A stretch of DNA of 64,000 nt. It comes from Fomes fomentarius. Its lineage: Eukaryota > Basidiomycota > Agaricomycetes > Polyporales > Polyporaceae. The notes beneath the pieces were generated by a model, which was not told the origin of the DNA, did not search any database, and worked only from the letters and a program-made list of their open reading frames with translations. Location: contig JABYQN010000008.1 in the NCBI GenBank assembly GCA_022606135.1, positions 1-64,000 of the forward strand. Direction: 5' to 3'. The position numbers and the translations under genes are program-made. The stretch's first letter is position 1; each line of letters begins with the position of its first letter. Of this stretch, positions 1 through 10,500 are shown piece after piece.

Positions 1-1180
1 GCCTGGAGTACAAAAAAGTATTTTATTATTATATAATAGTGACCATGAGAAGATCATTGTTCAAAATAAGCAACAGATCAATGATTGTTAGCAAATTGTT
101 GCCAATCAGCTAGGGGGTGTTTTCCTGATGGCCTCAGCCCTGGCTCCACTTCCCAGTGCATGAACAACAACTCTTGGAGAAGACAATGATCCAGACTGTG
201 CATATGACCCCTTGGAATTGAACTCAGATAACAGCTTGTTAGATGATGCTATCAAGATTAGTGAGGAAGGCACCAAAATGGTGAGCCAAAGCTAGGTCCT
301 AAGAAAAGTGTTGAAGTGGATGGTGAGAATGAATTAGTATGTACCAGTAGTATTACATTGCCTGAATTGGAGTTGGTGCATGTGCCTTACTAGTAGTCTT
401 CAGCTAAGTTCCAGTGGATTCACACCCAAAGTCTCCTTCTCCATTGAGAAGAAAGCTTTGAGAGCCACATTCAAGTTAAGCAACTGAGAATATCCAAAAA
501 GACTCCATCTTCCACAGTATGGGAATGTTAACTCTATAATCAAAGTTCTCAAAAAGACAATTTTGATCTTATATATGGAAATACTTCATTTGTAGACTTG
601 TCACCTGTAAGCTGGCCTCACAGGCTCAGCAAGATAGTCCCCAGGATGCCTTGCAAGCTTGGTGAGACAGTCCCCACTGGAAGCCTTGCAAGCTTGGCAT
701 GTGCACACGGCAGCCATATGGCACCCACATGGCCCTTCACACATGCAAAATGTGCTCTGCACATGGGATTTAATGCCCTGCCCTCCCATTCTTTATAGAT
801 GAGATGCCCCAGACCTGATTATAGGTCAATGACTGCCCAGTCTTATTGGATGAATATATCCAGGGATATTGTGGGCAAAACCTGGATGCATTGTATGATG
901 ATTTCCAACAAGTTCCTGGGCACACATACACATCACTTTAGCATGTGTACATGCCCAAACAAGTAATATAATCGGGGTATAAACTGGGGTCAGAGTAACT
1001 ACAAGTTATGTGATTTATCAGGCTCCCAATAACTGTTGACCAGTAGTTGCCACAATTGAGGGATTACATATCACCACAATCTGGGCTTGGGGCTATGAGA
1101 AAGTAACTGAGCAAGTGCTTGATTCCCCAAAATGGAAGCTTGGGCACAAGGCAGATCAAGAAAATGGATTGCATAACACA

Positions 1181-1243
1181 GATTTGAACTCACACACTGT
1201 ATCAGATCTCCCAGTGCTCAACATGTCACATACCACTGCTCCA
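1181..1243 (-). repeat. tRNA-derived SINE relic
   Basis: Read on the minus strand, TGGAGCAGTGG (1243-1233) matches the RNA polymerase III A-box TRGYNNARNGG at all but one position. GAGTTCAAATC (1191-1181) resembles the B-box GGTTCGAATCC, and the spacing is about 40 bases, as in a tRNA. There is no complete cloverleaf, so this is a SINE head rather than a tRNA gene. A second, more diverged minus-strand B-box (AGGTTTGATCC, 1677-1667) lies in the related block at 1590-1850. Confidence 0.5.
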
Positions 1244-1440
1244 TGAGCAACTGAATGTGCTACATTTTAGATAAAATATGATACTGTCTATGCTAGACTT
1301 ACACAACATTTCTATCTTCTCCCCCAGGAACAAGTTCTATAGAGAGGCCAGTTCTCCTTGATGCCAGCTAAAAGTGGGTGCATAAACACTAGTAGGCTAC
1401 CTATGCTTGACACTCAGTAATAAAATGCCAGAAGATGAAA

Positions 1441-1510
1441 GGGGAGTGGTGCACCCATAGAAGACACCACTTCAAATCCTCAGAGGGATCAGGCACCTGT
1501 CTGATAACTT
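1441..1510 (+). repeat. diverged repeat, second copy at 3056-3126
   Basis: The stretch beginning GTGGTGCACCCAT and continuing CACCACTTCAAATCCTCAG recurs at 3056-3126 with mismatches (GGGTGCACCCATTGGGAGCA, then CACCACTTGAAATCCTCAG). Both continue into a similar GGCACC..CTCATA-type tail. The TTCAAATCC core resembles a deaminated B-box, so this may be another tRNA-like SINE subfamily. Confidence 0.5.
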
Positions 1511-1892
1511 TGGGATACATGATAACATATGGAGGGGTGATTGAACTTCTATTATGATGTTGTTATAATGTGAATTACCTCACACATCCTGAACTCAGGC
1601 ACTTGATTACCCAAAAAAAGCAGGCCTGAGCACAGGGCAAAATTGCAGACAGGCTTCCATCATGAAGGATCAAACCTACACCACCATAGACACAAGGTGT
1701 CAGACAAGATGCTTCAGGCCAGTACACTAAACCTCCTTGGAATTCTTGCTGAGTATTTACAATAGGATACCATTTCTACTGAACTTAGACAAATTTCTCT
1801 GTTCTCCCCCCCCCCCCCCTTAAAACAAGTGTAATAGACCAGATATCTCTGGCTGATTCTGGCTATAAATTGCTACATAGACAATAGTATAT

Positions 1893-3011
1893 TACACACC
1901 CAAATTGCATGATGCTCCATGGACATTCATATGCTGGAAACCTTTGGCATATGTCTGTCAAGGATGTCTGCCACACATCCATGGAGTGTTTGTGAATGTT
2001 CACAGAGTGTCTGTGCCTTGGATAACATACCGTGCTTCTCCATTGATCATGTTCTGTGGCTGGTTGAATGGAACTCTTTCTTTGTGCAAGTCCAGCTGGA
2101 ACAATATCATATTTGTATTACCTGATGAACTCTGAACCTGTAAGGTGAGAAGCAACTGTAAGTCACAACAAAGAGAGACTACAAGTACTAAGTCAGTAAG
2201 AAGTAGTAGAGCATATGTAGGCAAGAGACTTACTCTTCAGTAAGTGAGTGAATGACTGAAGAGCAGAGGCAAAGAAGGGGCTCCTTATATACATGAGGGA
2301 TGAGTCCATGAGTCAGCAGTCACATGTAGCCATAAAACGATGAGTAATTGTCCATATCAGCATATAAGATCTAGAAGAGTCCAGTGCAGTGTACAATGCA
2401 CTGGTATGCACAGTAATGCACAGTAAACCATATGATCATGGGGAAGTACAGTAGAAAAGCAAAGGAAACTCTGAATGGTAAGTAGAAACACAGCCTATCT
2501 AATCATATGACCATAAACAAGTGTACACAACTCTGGTCTGAGCACAGCCAGTAGTCTGGAAGTTCAACATGACCTCTAAACTAGCCATGGTCATTTGGTA
2601 CAGTGGATGGCATTGTGTGTATCATTTGAAAGTAAGTCATGTTCATGGTTTGAATCCCATGGTTTTTCTTTATCCCTTGTTTCTATCATGCTGATCAAAC
2701 AGTTGTTGGGGCTTAATGCCCTCAAATCCATGTATGCACTGGATGTAGCACCATTGTATAGAATGCACTATGGTGCATCCATTATGCAGATACATTCTGT
2801 TCTCTTTACAAATGCCATATGCAGTGTTAACTGATGTCAGCAAAGAGTCAACAACTGATTATGTTGGTTCCTGATGGTGCACATTCATGAACATCTGCAG
2901 GATACAGATGTTTGTCAGACATTTGTGTGGACATTCATGAAGCTCCATGGTGAGGTTTGCTGGACATTCACAGCAGATGTCTGATGAAGCATCTCACAAT
3001 TTGGGTGTGTA
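1893..3011. mobile_element. decayed terminal-inverted-repeat element (about 1.1 kb)
   Basis: The 15-mer TACACACCCAAATTG at 1893-1907 is repeated as an exact reverse complement at 2997-3011. Sequence inside both ends shows further imperfect inverted similarity (CATGGA..ACATTC..GTCTG motifs). The terminal TA could be a Tc1/mariner or pogo-type target duplication. No transposase is readable in between, so it is a non-autonomous or fully decayed copy, with a SINE relic inside at about 2596-2657. Confidence 0.5.
2596..2657 (+). repeat. tRNA-derived SINE relic
   Basis: TGGTACAGTGG (2596-2606) is a perfect A-box match. GGTTTGAATCC (2647-2657) is the B-box GGTTCGAATCC with the single CG changed to TG, which is what cytosine deamination produces. 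The 40-base spacing fits a tRNA head. The bases between do not fold as a clean cloverleaf, so a functional tRNA is excluded. Confidence 0.6.
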
Positions 3012-3277
3012 CAGTAGTCTGATTCTCAACCAAAAAGTACTGGAATATGACACAGCAAGGGTGCACCCATTGGGAGCACCACTTGAAATCCTCAGTGAGT
3101 TCATAAGTTCAGGCACCCATCTCATACCTGTACATTACATGGGAATATGCCATTATGGCACCAATGCATGACATATGCCTTTCTCACAGTATTGGAAGAT
3201 GACATGCTGCCGTATCGGGAGGTAATTGGGCTGGAAACGGGCCATTAACGGCGGACTATGGTAAGTCCGGGATACTA

Positions 3278-3951
3278 CTATTGTGACCCCAGTGTTCGCT
3301 GGAGACGCGATATACTTCCCTTCCGCAGGCCGATAATGATGCATTCTCAGAGGTTTATTTCTGCATATATTAGCTACCTCACACAACAAGAACGGTGCGA
3401 ATCCATGAAGATTTGACTCTGATCTTGAACAAAGTAGTACTTTGAAAGCTGCTTCCCCTCTATTGTTGGACTTCGCTATAACGCGGATCCCGAGTGCTGC
3501 AGGTGATATTTTCCATGCATACGGAATAGTGTATTTTCAGCATACTATCCATTTTTCCGAGGTCAGAATCACAGCAAAACAACCTGCAGCGACACCTGGT
3601 CCTCGAGCGTGACTTTGGTGCCACCGCATAGCAATCCAAATTTGTTCTCCGACTAGCGTTGGGCGCGAAGCTTGCGCGCTGGCCAGAGGAGGCCCTGCGG
3701 ACTTTAAAAGCGGCTATGGTCGGCACTGTGACCCGATGTGACCATTTCTCGGAGAATCCAGCGAACACTGGGGTCAGACCCACTGTCTCCCTCGTCTTTC
3801 ACGCAGTTTTGCATCCAGTCCACTCAAACTTCGTGACATAGCTCTTCGGTATAGTCTACAACGTACTACGAAATTTGAGCCTTATCAGTGGGATGTAGCG
3901 GGAGCTACTCGTGATTCCATATTTCTCCCGCGAACACTGGGGTCACGATAG
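3278..3951. mobile_element. Tc1/mariner- or pogo-like MITE
   Basis: A 22-base terminal inverted repeat is visible. The left end is CTATTGTGACCCCAGTGTTC, extending to GC at 3299. The right end (3930-3951) is its reverse complement with one mismatch. TA dinucleotides flank both sides (3276-3277 and 3952-3953), the target duplication of Tc1/mariner/pogo transposons. A third copy of the inner motif lies inside at 3757-3776, suggesting nested or tandem insertion. No transposase frame is readable over 674 bases, so it is non-autonomous. Confidence 0.7.
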
Positions 3952-4212
3952 TATGCTCGTTTGGGCGCGTATGCAATGATTAGATAATAACGACACGAGG
4001 GTGTACAGCAACAACGAACGAGCGAAGGAACTTGCCACAAAAAGCGGGTATCACAACTTGAACACTACCAAGCCGGTACCGAACATCCGTACCCGTACGA
4101 ACGTTAAATCTGCATATTCAACCGATAGCATGTGTGTGTGCGTGTGTGCCCAAAACCGCCAAACCTCCTCGAAAATCTCGAGACGCCAAACCAAACCAAG
4201 CAGCTGACCGAC

Positions 4213-7200
4213 CTACAGCTTCATCAAACTCTTCATCGCATTCGCGACAGCAAAGCTAGACTTTGCCATCACCTGCCTCGACTCCTTGTTGATATCCGCC
4301 TGCGCCTGCACCTCGCTGAGCTTGTTCGCATGCTCCCCGAGCTCCCTCAGGATCTCCTCCCCCTGCGCCTTGGACGACGGCGGGATGTTATCCTTGCACA
4401 CCGCGACGATGCTGGAAACGATCGTGATGATCTGAGTCAAGTTCTCGTTCAGCGTTGGGGACGGCGTCGGACTGCGCACGCCCGACAGCACGCTCTGGAT
4501 CGCGTACACGATCGACTCCGTCTGGGCCTCCAGGTAGGGCTATATTGACGACGCTACAGTCAGCAGACCATGTACACCGACACCAAATTGACAAATCCTG
4601 AAACGCACCTTGAGCTCAGCCCACGCATCATCCAGGTTCTCGCCCGTTGCACCCGACCTGGCATTCGCTGCACCATTCCCGTTGCTGTTTCCATCCAACT
4701 TACTCTTCTCGAACACCGGCGGCGGCGAACTCGCGTTCGAGCCGCTCATATTCGATGGTGCTCTACGGGGCGTCATCCTCGGCGACGAGGTCGGAGATAC
4801 CTCTCCCGCCCTCGAGCCCGAACTCGCACTGCTCCCACTCCTCTGATGCGCCTCTCTCGGTCCGGAGCGCAACTCCTCCACCGCCCTCAAGCTCGGCGTG
4901 AATCCATTCGCGCCATTCGACATCGCAGCAGAGACCGACCCAGCAGGCATGAACGCCTCCTGCTCCTGTCTGGTCGCCTTCCTCACCAGCACCGTCTTCC
5001 CAATCTCCGTCACCGTTGCACTCACATGGCTCGCCGCCGCGTCTAGCAAACTAACCGGCGCCATGCCTGCGCTCGTCGCATGCGTCTTCGCCGTTGCGAC
5101 GAGATTGCTAAGGGTGGCGTCCAGGCGCTCTCGAAGGGCCTGGAGCGCCTCGAGGTCAACCTCCGCCCGGTCGCGGTCACGCTGCGGTCTGCGCTCGAAC
5201 GCGCGCACGTCCTCTATGATGGCCGTAACGGCGTTGATGACGCCCTTCATCGGTTGCAGCACGCGCGTGGGCGCATTCGAGCGGCCGGCAGTGAGGAGGG
5301 AGTCGATGGAGGAGACGAAGCACGTGACGTGGATGTCGACCAGCCCGCCGTCTCGCGCGACGGGTAGTTGGTCGTCGACCTTCGGCGCCTGCGTGAACAA
5401 CTGTGAGGTTGCTGTGGTTCGGTGATGAGTATGAGCATATGCCGTAAACAAACAAGTTCGTAGCATACCTTTCGCACTCCGCAACTCCGTCTTGGCCTGC
5501 TCATACTTGCGCTTGTACTCCTTCATCTGCGCCTCCAGATCGCGAACGACAACGAGGTCGCCATCCTTCTCGGACATGAGTTCCTCGTTCCGTCGCGACA
5601 GATCCGAGAGTTCGGCCATCAAGCCTTCCATGTCTGACCTAAGCTGGTCAAGGAGAGTCGAGTCGACCTACAAACAATGTCAGCGAACGTACCGACGCAA
5701 AGATGATTCTGTCACTCACGCTACCAGCTCCGCCTTCCGACTCGAGGAACTCGCATCGCTCACGCAAGGCCTGGATGTCCTCTTGGTCCTGCCTCGCGCG
5801 TCGCTCTGCGATATCCTTCTCCCTCGCGCGTTCTTCTCGCAACGCATCGAGCTCTTGTTGCAATGACAACATGGACGAGCTCTTCTCCTCCATCCTCTAA
5901 AAGTCTCCACTTTAGAACGCAAACGCGAGCAAGGCAGCGAATCGCAAAGCACGACTCACCCTCCTGAGCTCCGATAACTCCTGCTCCATCGCCCTCACCC
6001 TCTTCTCACTATCCACCCACTTTCTCTCCCTCTCCTGCACGTCCTCAAGATCCCGCTCGAGACCCGTGATCCGCGTCTGCATCGTCGCAATCTTGTACTC
6101 ATACTCCTTCCTCACCCTCTCCCCATCGTCCGACACACTCGTCCTCCCACCTCCTCCACCGCCCAACATCCGGGAGCCAATGCCAGCCGTACCCGTCGAC
6201 CGATCCGACGCAGCACTCTGCCGTCCGAAAGACCTGTCATAGTAATCGCCGCCACTCCCCCTGCCTCCTCCCTCATCCTCGTCCGCCTGCTGCAAGCGCG
6301 CGCTGAGCCCACTCAATCCTCCCAGTCCTCCATTCGGCGGACTTCTCGGGCTCATCTCCTCCCTGTCCGAATCGCTCCCCGCGCCCGGACGATTTCTTGC
6401 GGCCGAAGCCGAGTTGCGTCCATATGGAACCTCTATCTCCTCCTCCGCAATCGTGGACTTGTTCGGAATGATCATGCCCATGCCCGCGGTCGCGCTCTGG
6501 GCGTCGCCACCACTAGTAACGCTTGCGGATTCGCTAGGGCGGCGGCCGAGGGTCGTGTCCTGGGATGGTCGGCGCCGATTGGTGCCGGAAAAGATGTCTT
6601 GTGAGGGCTTGCGGCGAGAGTATCCATCGCCGGTAGATGCGCCAGGGGTACTGCCTCCGTATCCGGAGTCTTCGCCACGGTCTTCGGAGGTGCGGCCGTT
6701 GCGGGGGAAGTCAGGAGAAGGGTAGTCGTCGTATGCAGATCCTGCTGATACTGCAGATGTGGGTGCGTCTGGAGGCTGCATCTACGATAATTATGAGGAG
6801 CGTAAGTGAGAGTTGAAGGCAGTACGTACCTCCTCCTTGAATTCGGGATAGCGACGAGCGAGCTCGTAGTAGACATCGCTGGATAGATCTTTGAACCTTC
6901 CAGTAGGAAGGGTTGCGAGTTTCTGTCGGGCCTGATTGCGCTTGGGATGGAAGTCGTCGCGGACGGGAAGGAAGGGGACTGAACGGAGGGTTAAAAGTGA
7001 GTGGGACGTCAGATGGCAGGCCACCGACCTTCATTATCTGTGGTGTTATTCTTCCTACGGACAAGTTCATCATAGACATCGGTGGAGAGCTCCTGGAATT
7101 GTTGACGGGTCAAGCGGGTAAGTTTCTGGCGGGCGGTTGAGCGGGAATTGGCGGGTTCTGGGGATTCGCAAAGACGTGAGTTGGCAGTAAGGTGCGGGGA

Positions 7201-7505
7201 AGGCAAAGGATATTAATCAGAGCCGGAGAAGGGGGCGGAAAGGGTGAGTGGAGGTGGTATAGGCGGTGAGAAACGGGAGTGGGTGGGTGGAGAAAGAGGA
7301 GAGACGGACCTTTGGCAAGGTAGGCAGCAAGATACTGGCTGAGCTCCTCAAAGTGGATACGGGCGACTTCGCGAGCGTCGGTGTTTCCGTATTGGTTCTG
7401 CTGAGCATCGCGGAGAGGGCGATATGAGTCTGTACGGTAATTGGAGATGCCGGAATATGTGGTATTTGTGGGAGAAGCGGCCCTGGTGGACCCTGCGCGC
7501 CTCAT
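4213..7505 (-). CDS. SPA2: Spa2/GIT-domain polarity scaffold protein
   Basis: This is a polarisome scaffold acting at growing hyphal tips, where Spa2 family proteins link formin, Rab-GAPs and MAPK modules. Exons (minus strand): 7505-7310, 7157-7029, 6978-6830, 6781-5960, 5896-5720, 5667-5469, 5411-4609, 4539-4213; together 2802 nt, 933 residues. Residues about 66-157 carry the two Spa2-homology (GIT) repeats, recognised by QQFQELSTDVYDELVRR and RFKDLSSDVYYELARR. A Ser/Pro/Gly-rich linker follows, then a coiled coil at about 380-557, and a C-terminal helical region (residues 826-933) that resembles the GIT C-terminal domain. The start codon opens the first frame carrying the conserved ARIHFEELSQYL segment. 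Splice phases agree throughout. The exon 7 acceptor (5412) was chosen over a nearer AG because it alone keeps the frame. Confidence 0.9.
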
Positions 7506-10500
7506 AGTCGGAGATGGATGTCAAAGGAGAGACAAGTAGCAGGCGTAAGCGGTGGTCGTTGTCGCGCGTAGCAGAGAGCGCAGGCTGCTACCAGAGAATG
7601 TGTTTGTTTGTGGACGAGGGCAGGGGGAAGGATGGAAGAAAGGGAAAGGAGAATGAGGATCGGGAGTTGCTGCGATCGCTTCTATGGCCTGATTCCCACG
7701 CCGGATATGGCCTGTCTGACTCTCTACACCCATCTCTCAACAGTCTTGTACAATGTAAGTAACGTCTGCCCGCGCATCCTTCCAATAGCTCAATATTCAA
7801 TGCTAGCTCCGGCCTCGCTCAGTTGGAAGAGACCTCGCTCATGCTAGGCCACGCACACAGCATCAACTACTCATTCCGGTTGCATCGGATAACTGGCCCA
7901 AGCAGTGCGTAGCGCAACGACCCCGCGGTCATTCCCAGAAGCCATGTCTACCGTCCATCGATGACTGAGCGAATGTCCATAAGAACCACAGCTGCTGCCG
8001 TACACCGCATCAGTGGCCAGGCCCTCACCCCGTCATTCTTGTCCTATTTGTGCTTGAGCTCCTAAGCTCTTCCTTGTATGCCGCAGCATCGTCAATTCAA
8101 GCTCCACGGGCTCTCCTTCAAGTCAACAATATATCTTAGGCGCTGAATCCAATACGGAGAGGCAGCATCATCATGAACTGTAGATATACGTAGGAGTTGT
8201 CATCACTCGACACTATGCACGTCGCCTTGGTCACAGACGCGGTGTATTGGTATTGTATCACCAGCTTTTCACTTAGTTACTAACTTAGTAGCAGTGCAGC
8301 GGCCAATATCGCCCATTCCTGTACGTCTTAAGCCCCTCCTCTTCGCTCCATCCACTCCCTTACCCATACTCGCGTCATTTCCAGCCTATCACCATCATTT
8401 CCGTGAGTCACTCAGAGATATCGCGCATACACCGAGTCTATCAGTCCTCTTAAGACGTGTTTCCCTCGCTTGGCATATCAGCAATGCGATAGTGCGAGCG
8501 TAAGTACTAGTCTTGATCTCCTCATGCGCGGTCCAAGTGTTTCATCCTCCAATAGGATATCCAGATACCGTTCTTTGTATAGGCGTGGGTGCACACACCC
8601 CCGTCTCCCTCTCAGTTGCTGCACTTGCATCGGATCGTGCAGTAACTCGACACTCCCCGCCATCATCGTACATCCTATCTTACCTCATCTCGTCTCCTCG
8701 TCTTTACCCCTTCGTTCCTGTTTCACCAACCCCGTATCGCATTTATCTCATCTTCAGCCATCCTCAATTTCTTCCTTCAGGCTTTCGTCCTACTCCTGCT
8801 TACGCTTTTGGTCGGGCCTCCGAAAGTGCGTCGTCTGCTTTGCTTCTTCCTTGCTGTGTGGATGCGCACGGGGCTGATGCAAGCGTTTCTTGTCTTGCCG
8901 TAACATCCAATCGAACACCGCAGTATACAACGGCCCCGATGTCGAGGGTGTCCGCTGAGTGCATAGTCGAAGCTTATCGTATTGTCGGTAGTCAGATGTT
9001 ACCAAGAGTCGACCAAATGCCACTGCGACCTATGTAAGTCGGGGAGCCGCGAACCAGCCGAACTTTGCCCAATGTTGATTGCCCACGATAGTGAGTCACC
9101 GACGTTGTCGAGGAAGTTATTTACGGAGGATATGGAGAACGTCTCTTGTGGACTTCGGATGCATATATTCTTTGGCCCCGATCATAGTGTCTGCCACCCG
9201 TTTTGTGTTCGCTCATGTCGCTCGTGGTCGCTCGTCATTATGGCTCTATTGCGCCCTCATGCTGGGGCATTGGTTGATCTTCAGGATTCAATGGGTCGGC
9301 CCATATCTATCTGATTATCTGATCCTCTATGGAAAGGTTCGAACCTGCGCGGCGCATATATGGAACAAACTGGACATGCACGTACCCTCCGTCGTGCTTG
9401 CGACGTCAATCTTGATCACAGACGTCGCCGTTGATGATCTCGTACAGTCGAAGCCCATCTTAGGGTGTGTTCAACCTTCATGCACGTAAGACCTTGCTGC
9501 GTACATTCAAGCTTGAGGCACACAACTCGAGACCACCTCAAGTCGTGATGTCTCTGCATGGTGCGTGAGCATATACCATAGTGTCCGAAACGGTTGAATA
9601 CGCACCGCAGGTCACTCCCGGGCTGAAGGCAGGATTGATCCTGGGGTGTGTGTGGCAACATGCTCAGGGGATGGATGCCAGAAGAGGAACCATGGATGAT
9701 AGCATACCTCATATGTCATCCCCATCTTGACCCTGGCCGAGTGGTTTACAGGCGGGACGTGGCCGACTTGCGATTGCAGACATCTCGCCGTCGAGAGGAT
9801 CGTCAACATGCGAACCGGCTGCGTGGGACTGACCATACCATCTCCAAGTCGGTAACCCATTTGAAAGCGTATGAGAGGCCTACTCGGTCGGTGGAGGTCT
9901 TGCTGCCGAGAGGACGCCGGTCAACACTGCGAGCCGGCGGCGTGCACCAGGGCCATGCTGACATCCCATGCCCATATGGTTGTCCTAACCAGATCCGCTT
10001 TGGGATTTTACCTGTGGTGGCGATATGAATGTAAGCGCACGACTACAAAGGCAATATGTGAACGAATATACCTGACCAGGGTCGGTGGCAGCCGACCAAA
10101 CTCAACAGTGGAGGTAATTGTGGCGTGCTATGCTGGTGTGGTATGATGATCCTGCGTCGAATATCGTCATTGACTTTGTCCGGGAGTCCGGGATATGTCG
10201 GTGGGGTAGCCATGTCGCTGGATGTCGAGGACGCTGAGTACAAGGCCTGACCAAGAAACTCGATCACGACCGTGTGTGGCGACACCCAAGTTAGAGCATA
10301 CGAAAATTGCCTTGAAAGCGCCATAGTCATTGTGGAAGACGTCTCGTGGACTGAGTTTGAACAGTGTCAAGGACCGCAGAGAGGAGGGAGGAGGGTATGA
10401 GGAAGTGAGAGACGTCAGCGAAATCAGGCGACCTTATATGCCCCAGGCACACGAAGCGGGCAAAGCGCAAGCACCCGACACCGGACGGTGGTTACGCCAA

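Larger units (their letters stand above)
1..3204. repeat. AT-rich, CpG-depleted transposon-relic island
   Basis: The first 3.2 kb contains only a handful of CG dinucleotides, whereas TG and CA are abundant and the rest of the window is CpG-rich. This pattern is expected where 5-methylcytosine has long been deaminated in silenced transposons (established for methylated repeats in basidiomycetes). No credible gene is present; the longest open frames are under 80 codons and resemble nothing. The island holds tRNA-like SINE relics, a decayed inverted-repeat element (1893-3011), a 13-base poly-C run (1806-1818) and diverged internal repeats. The block at about 1090-1350 resembles the block at 1590-1850. 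Normal CpG density returns abruptly near 3205. Confidence 0.8.

Noticed and set aside
1806..1818. Thirteen-base poly-C run
   Set aside because: A simple homopolymer inside repeat relics; also a G9 run at 31371-31379. No structural or coding role can be supported.
9336..9345. GGTTCGAACC, a B-box-like word
   Set aside because: No A-box, acceptor stem or anticodon stem can be placed around it, so it is not a tRNA gene.
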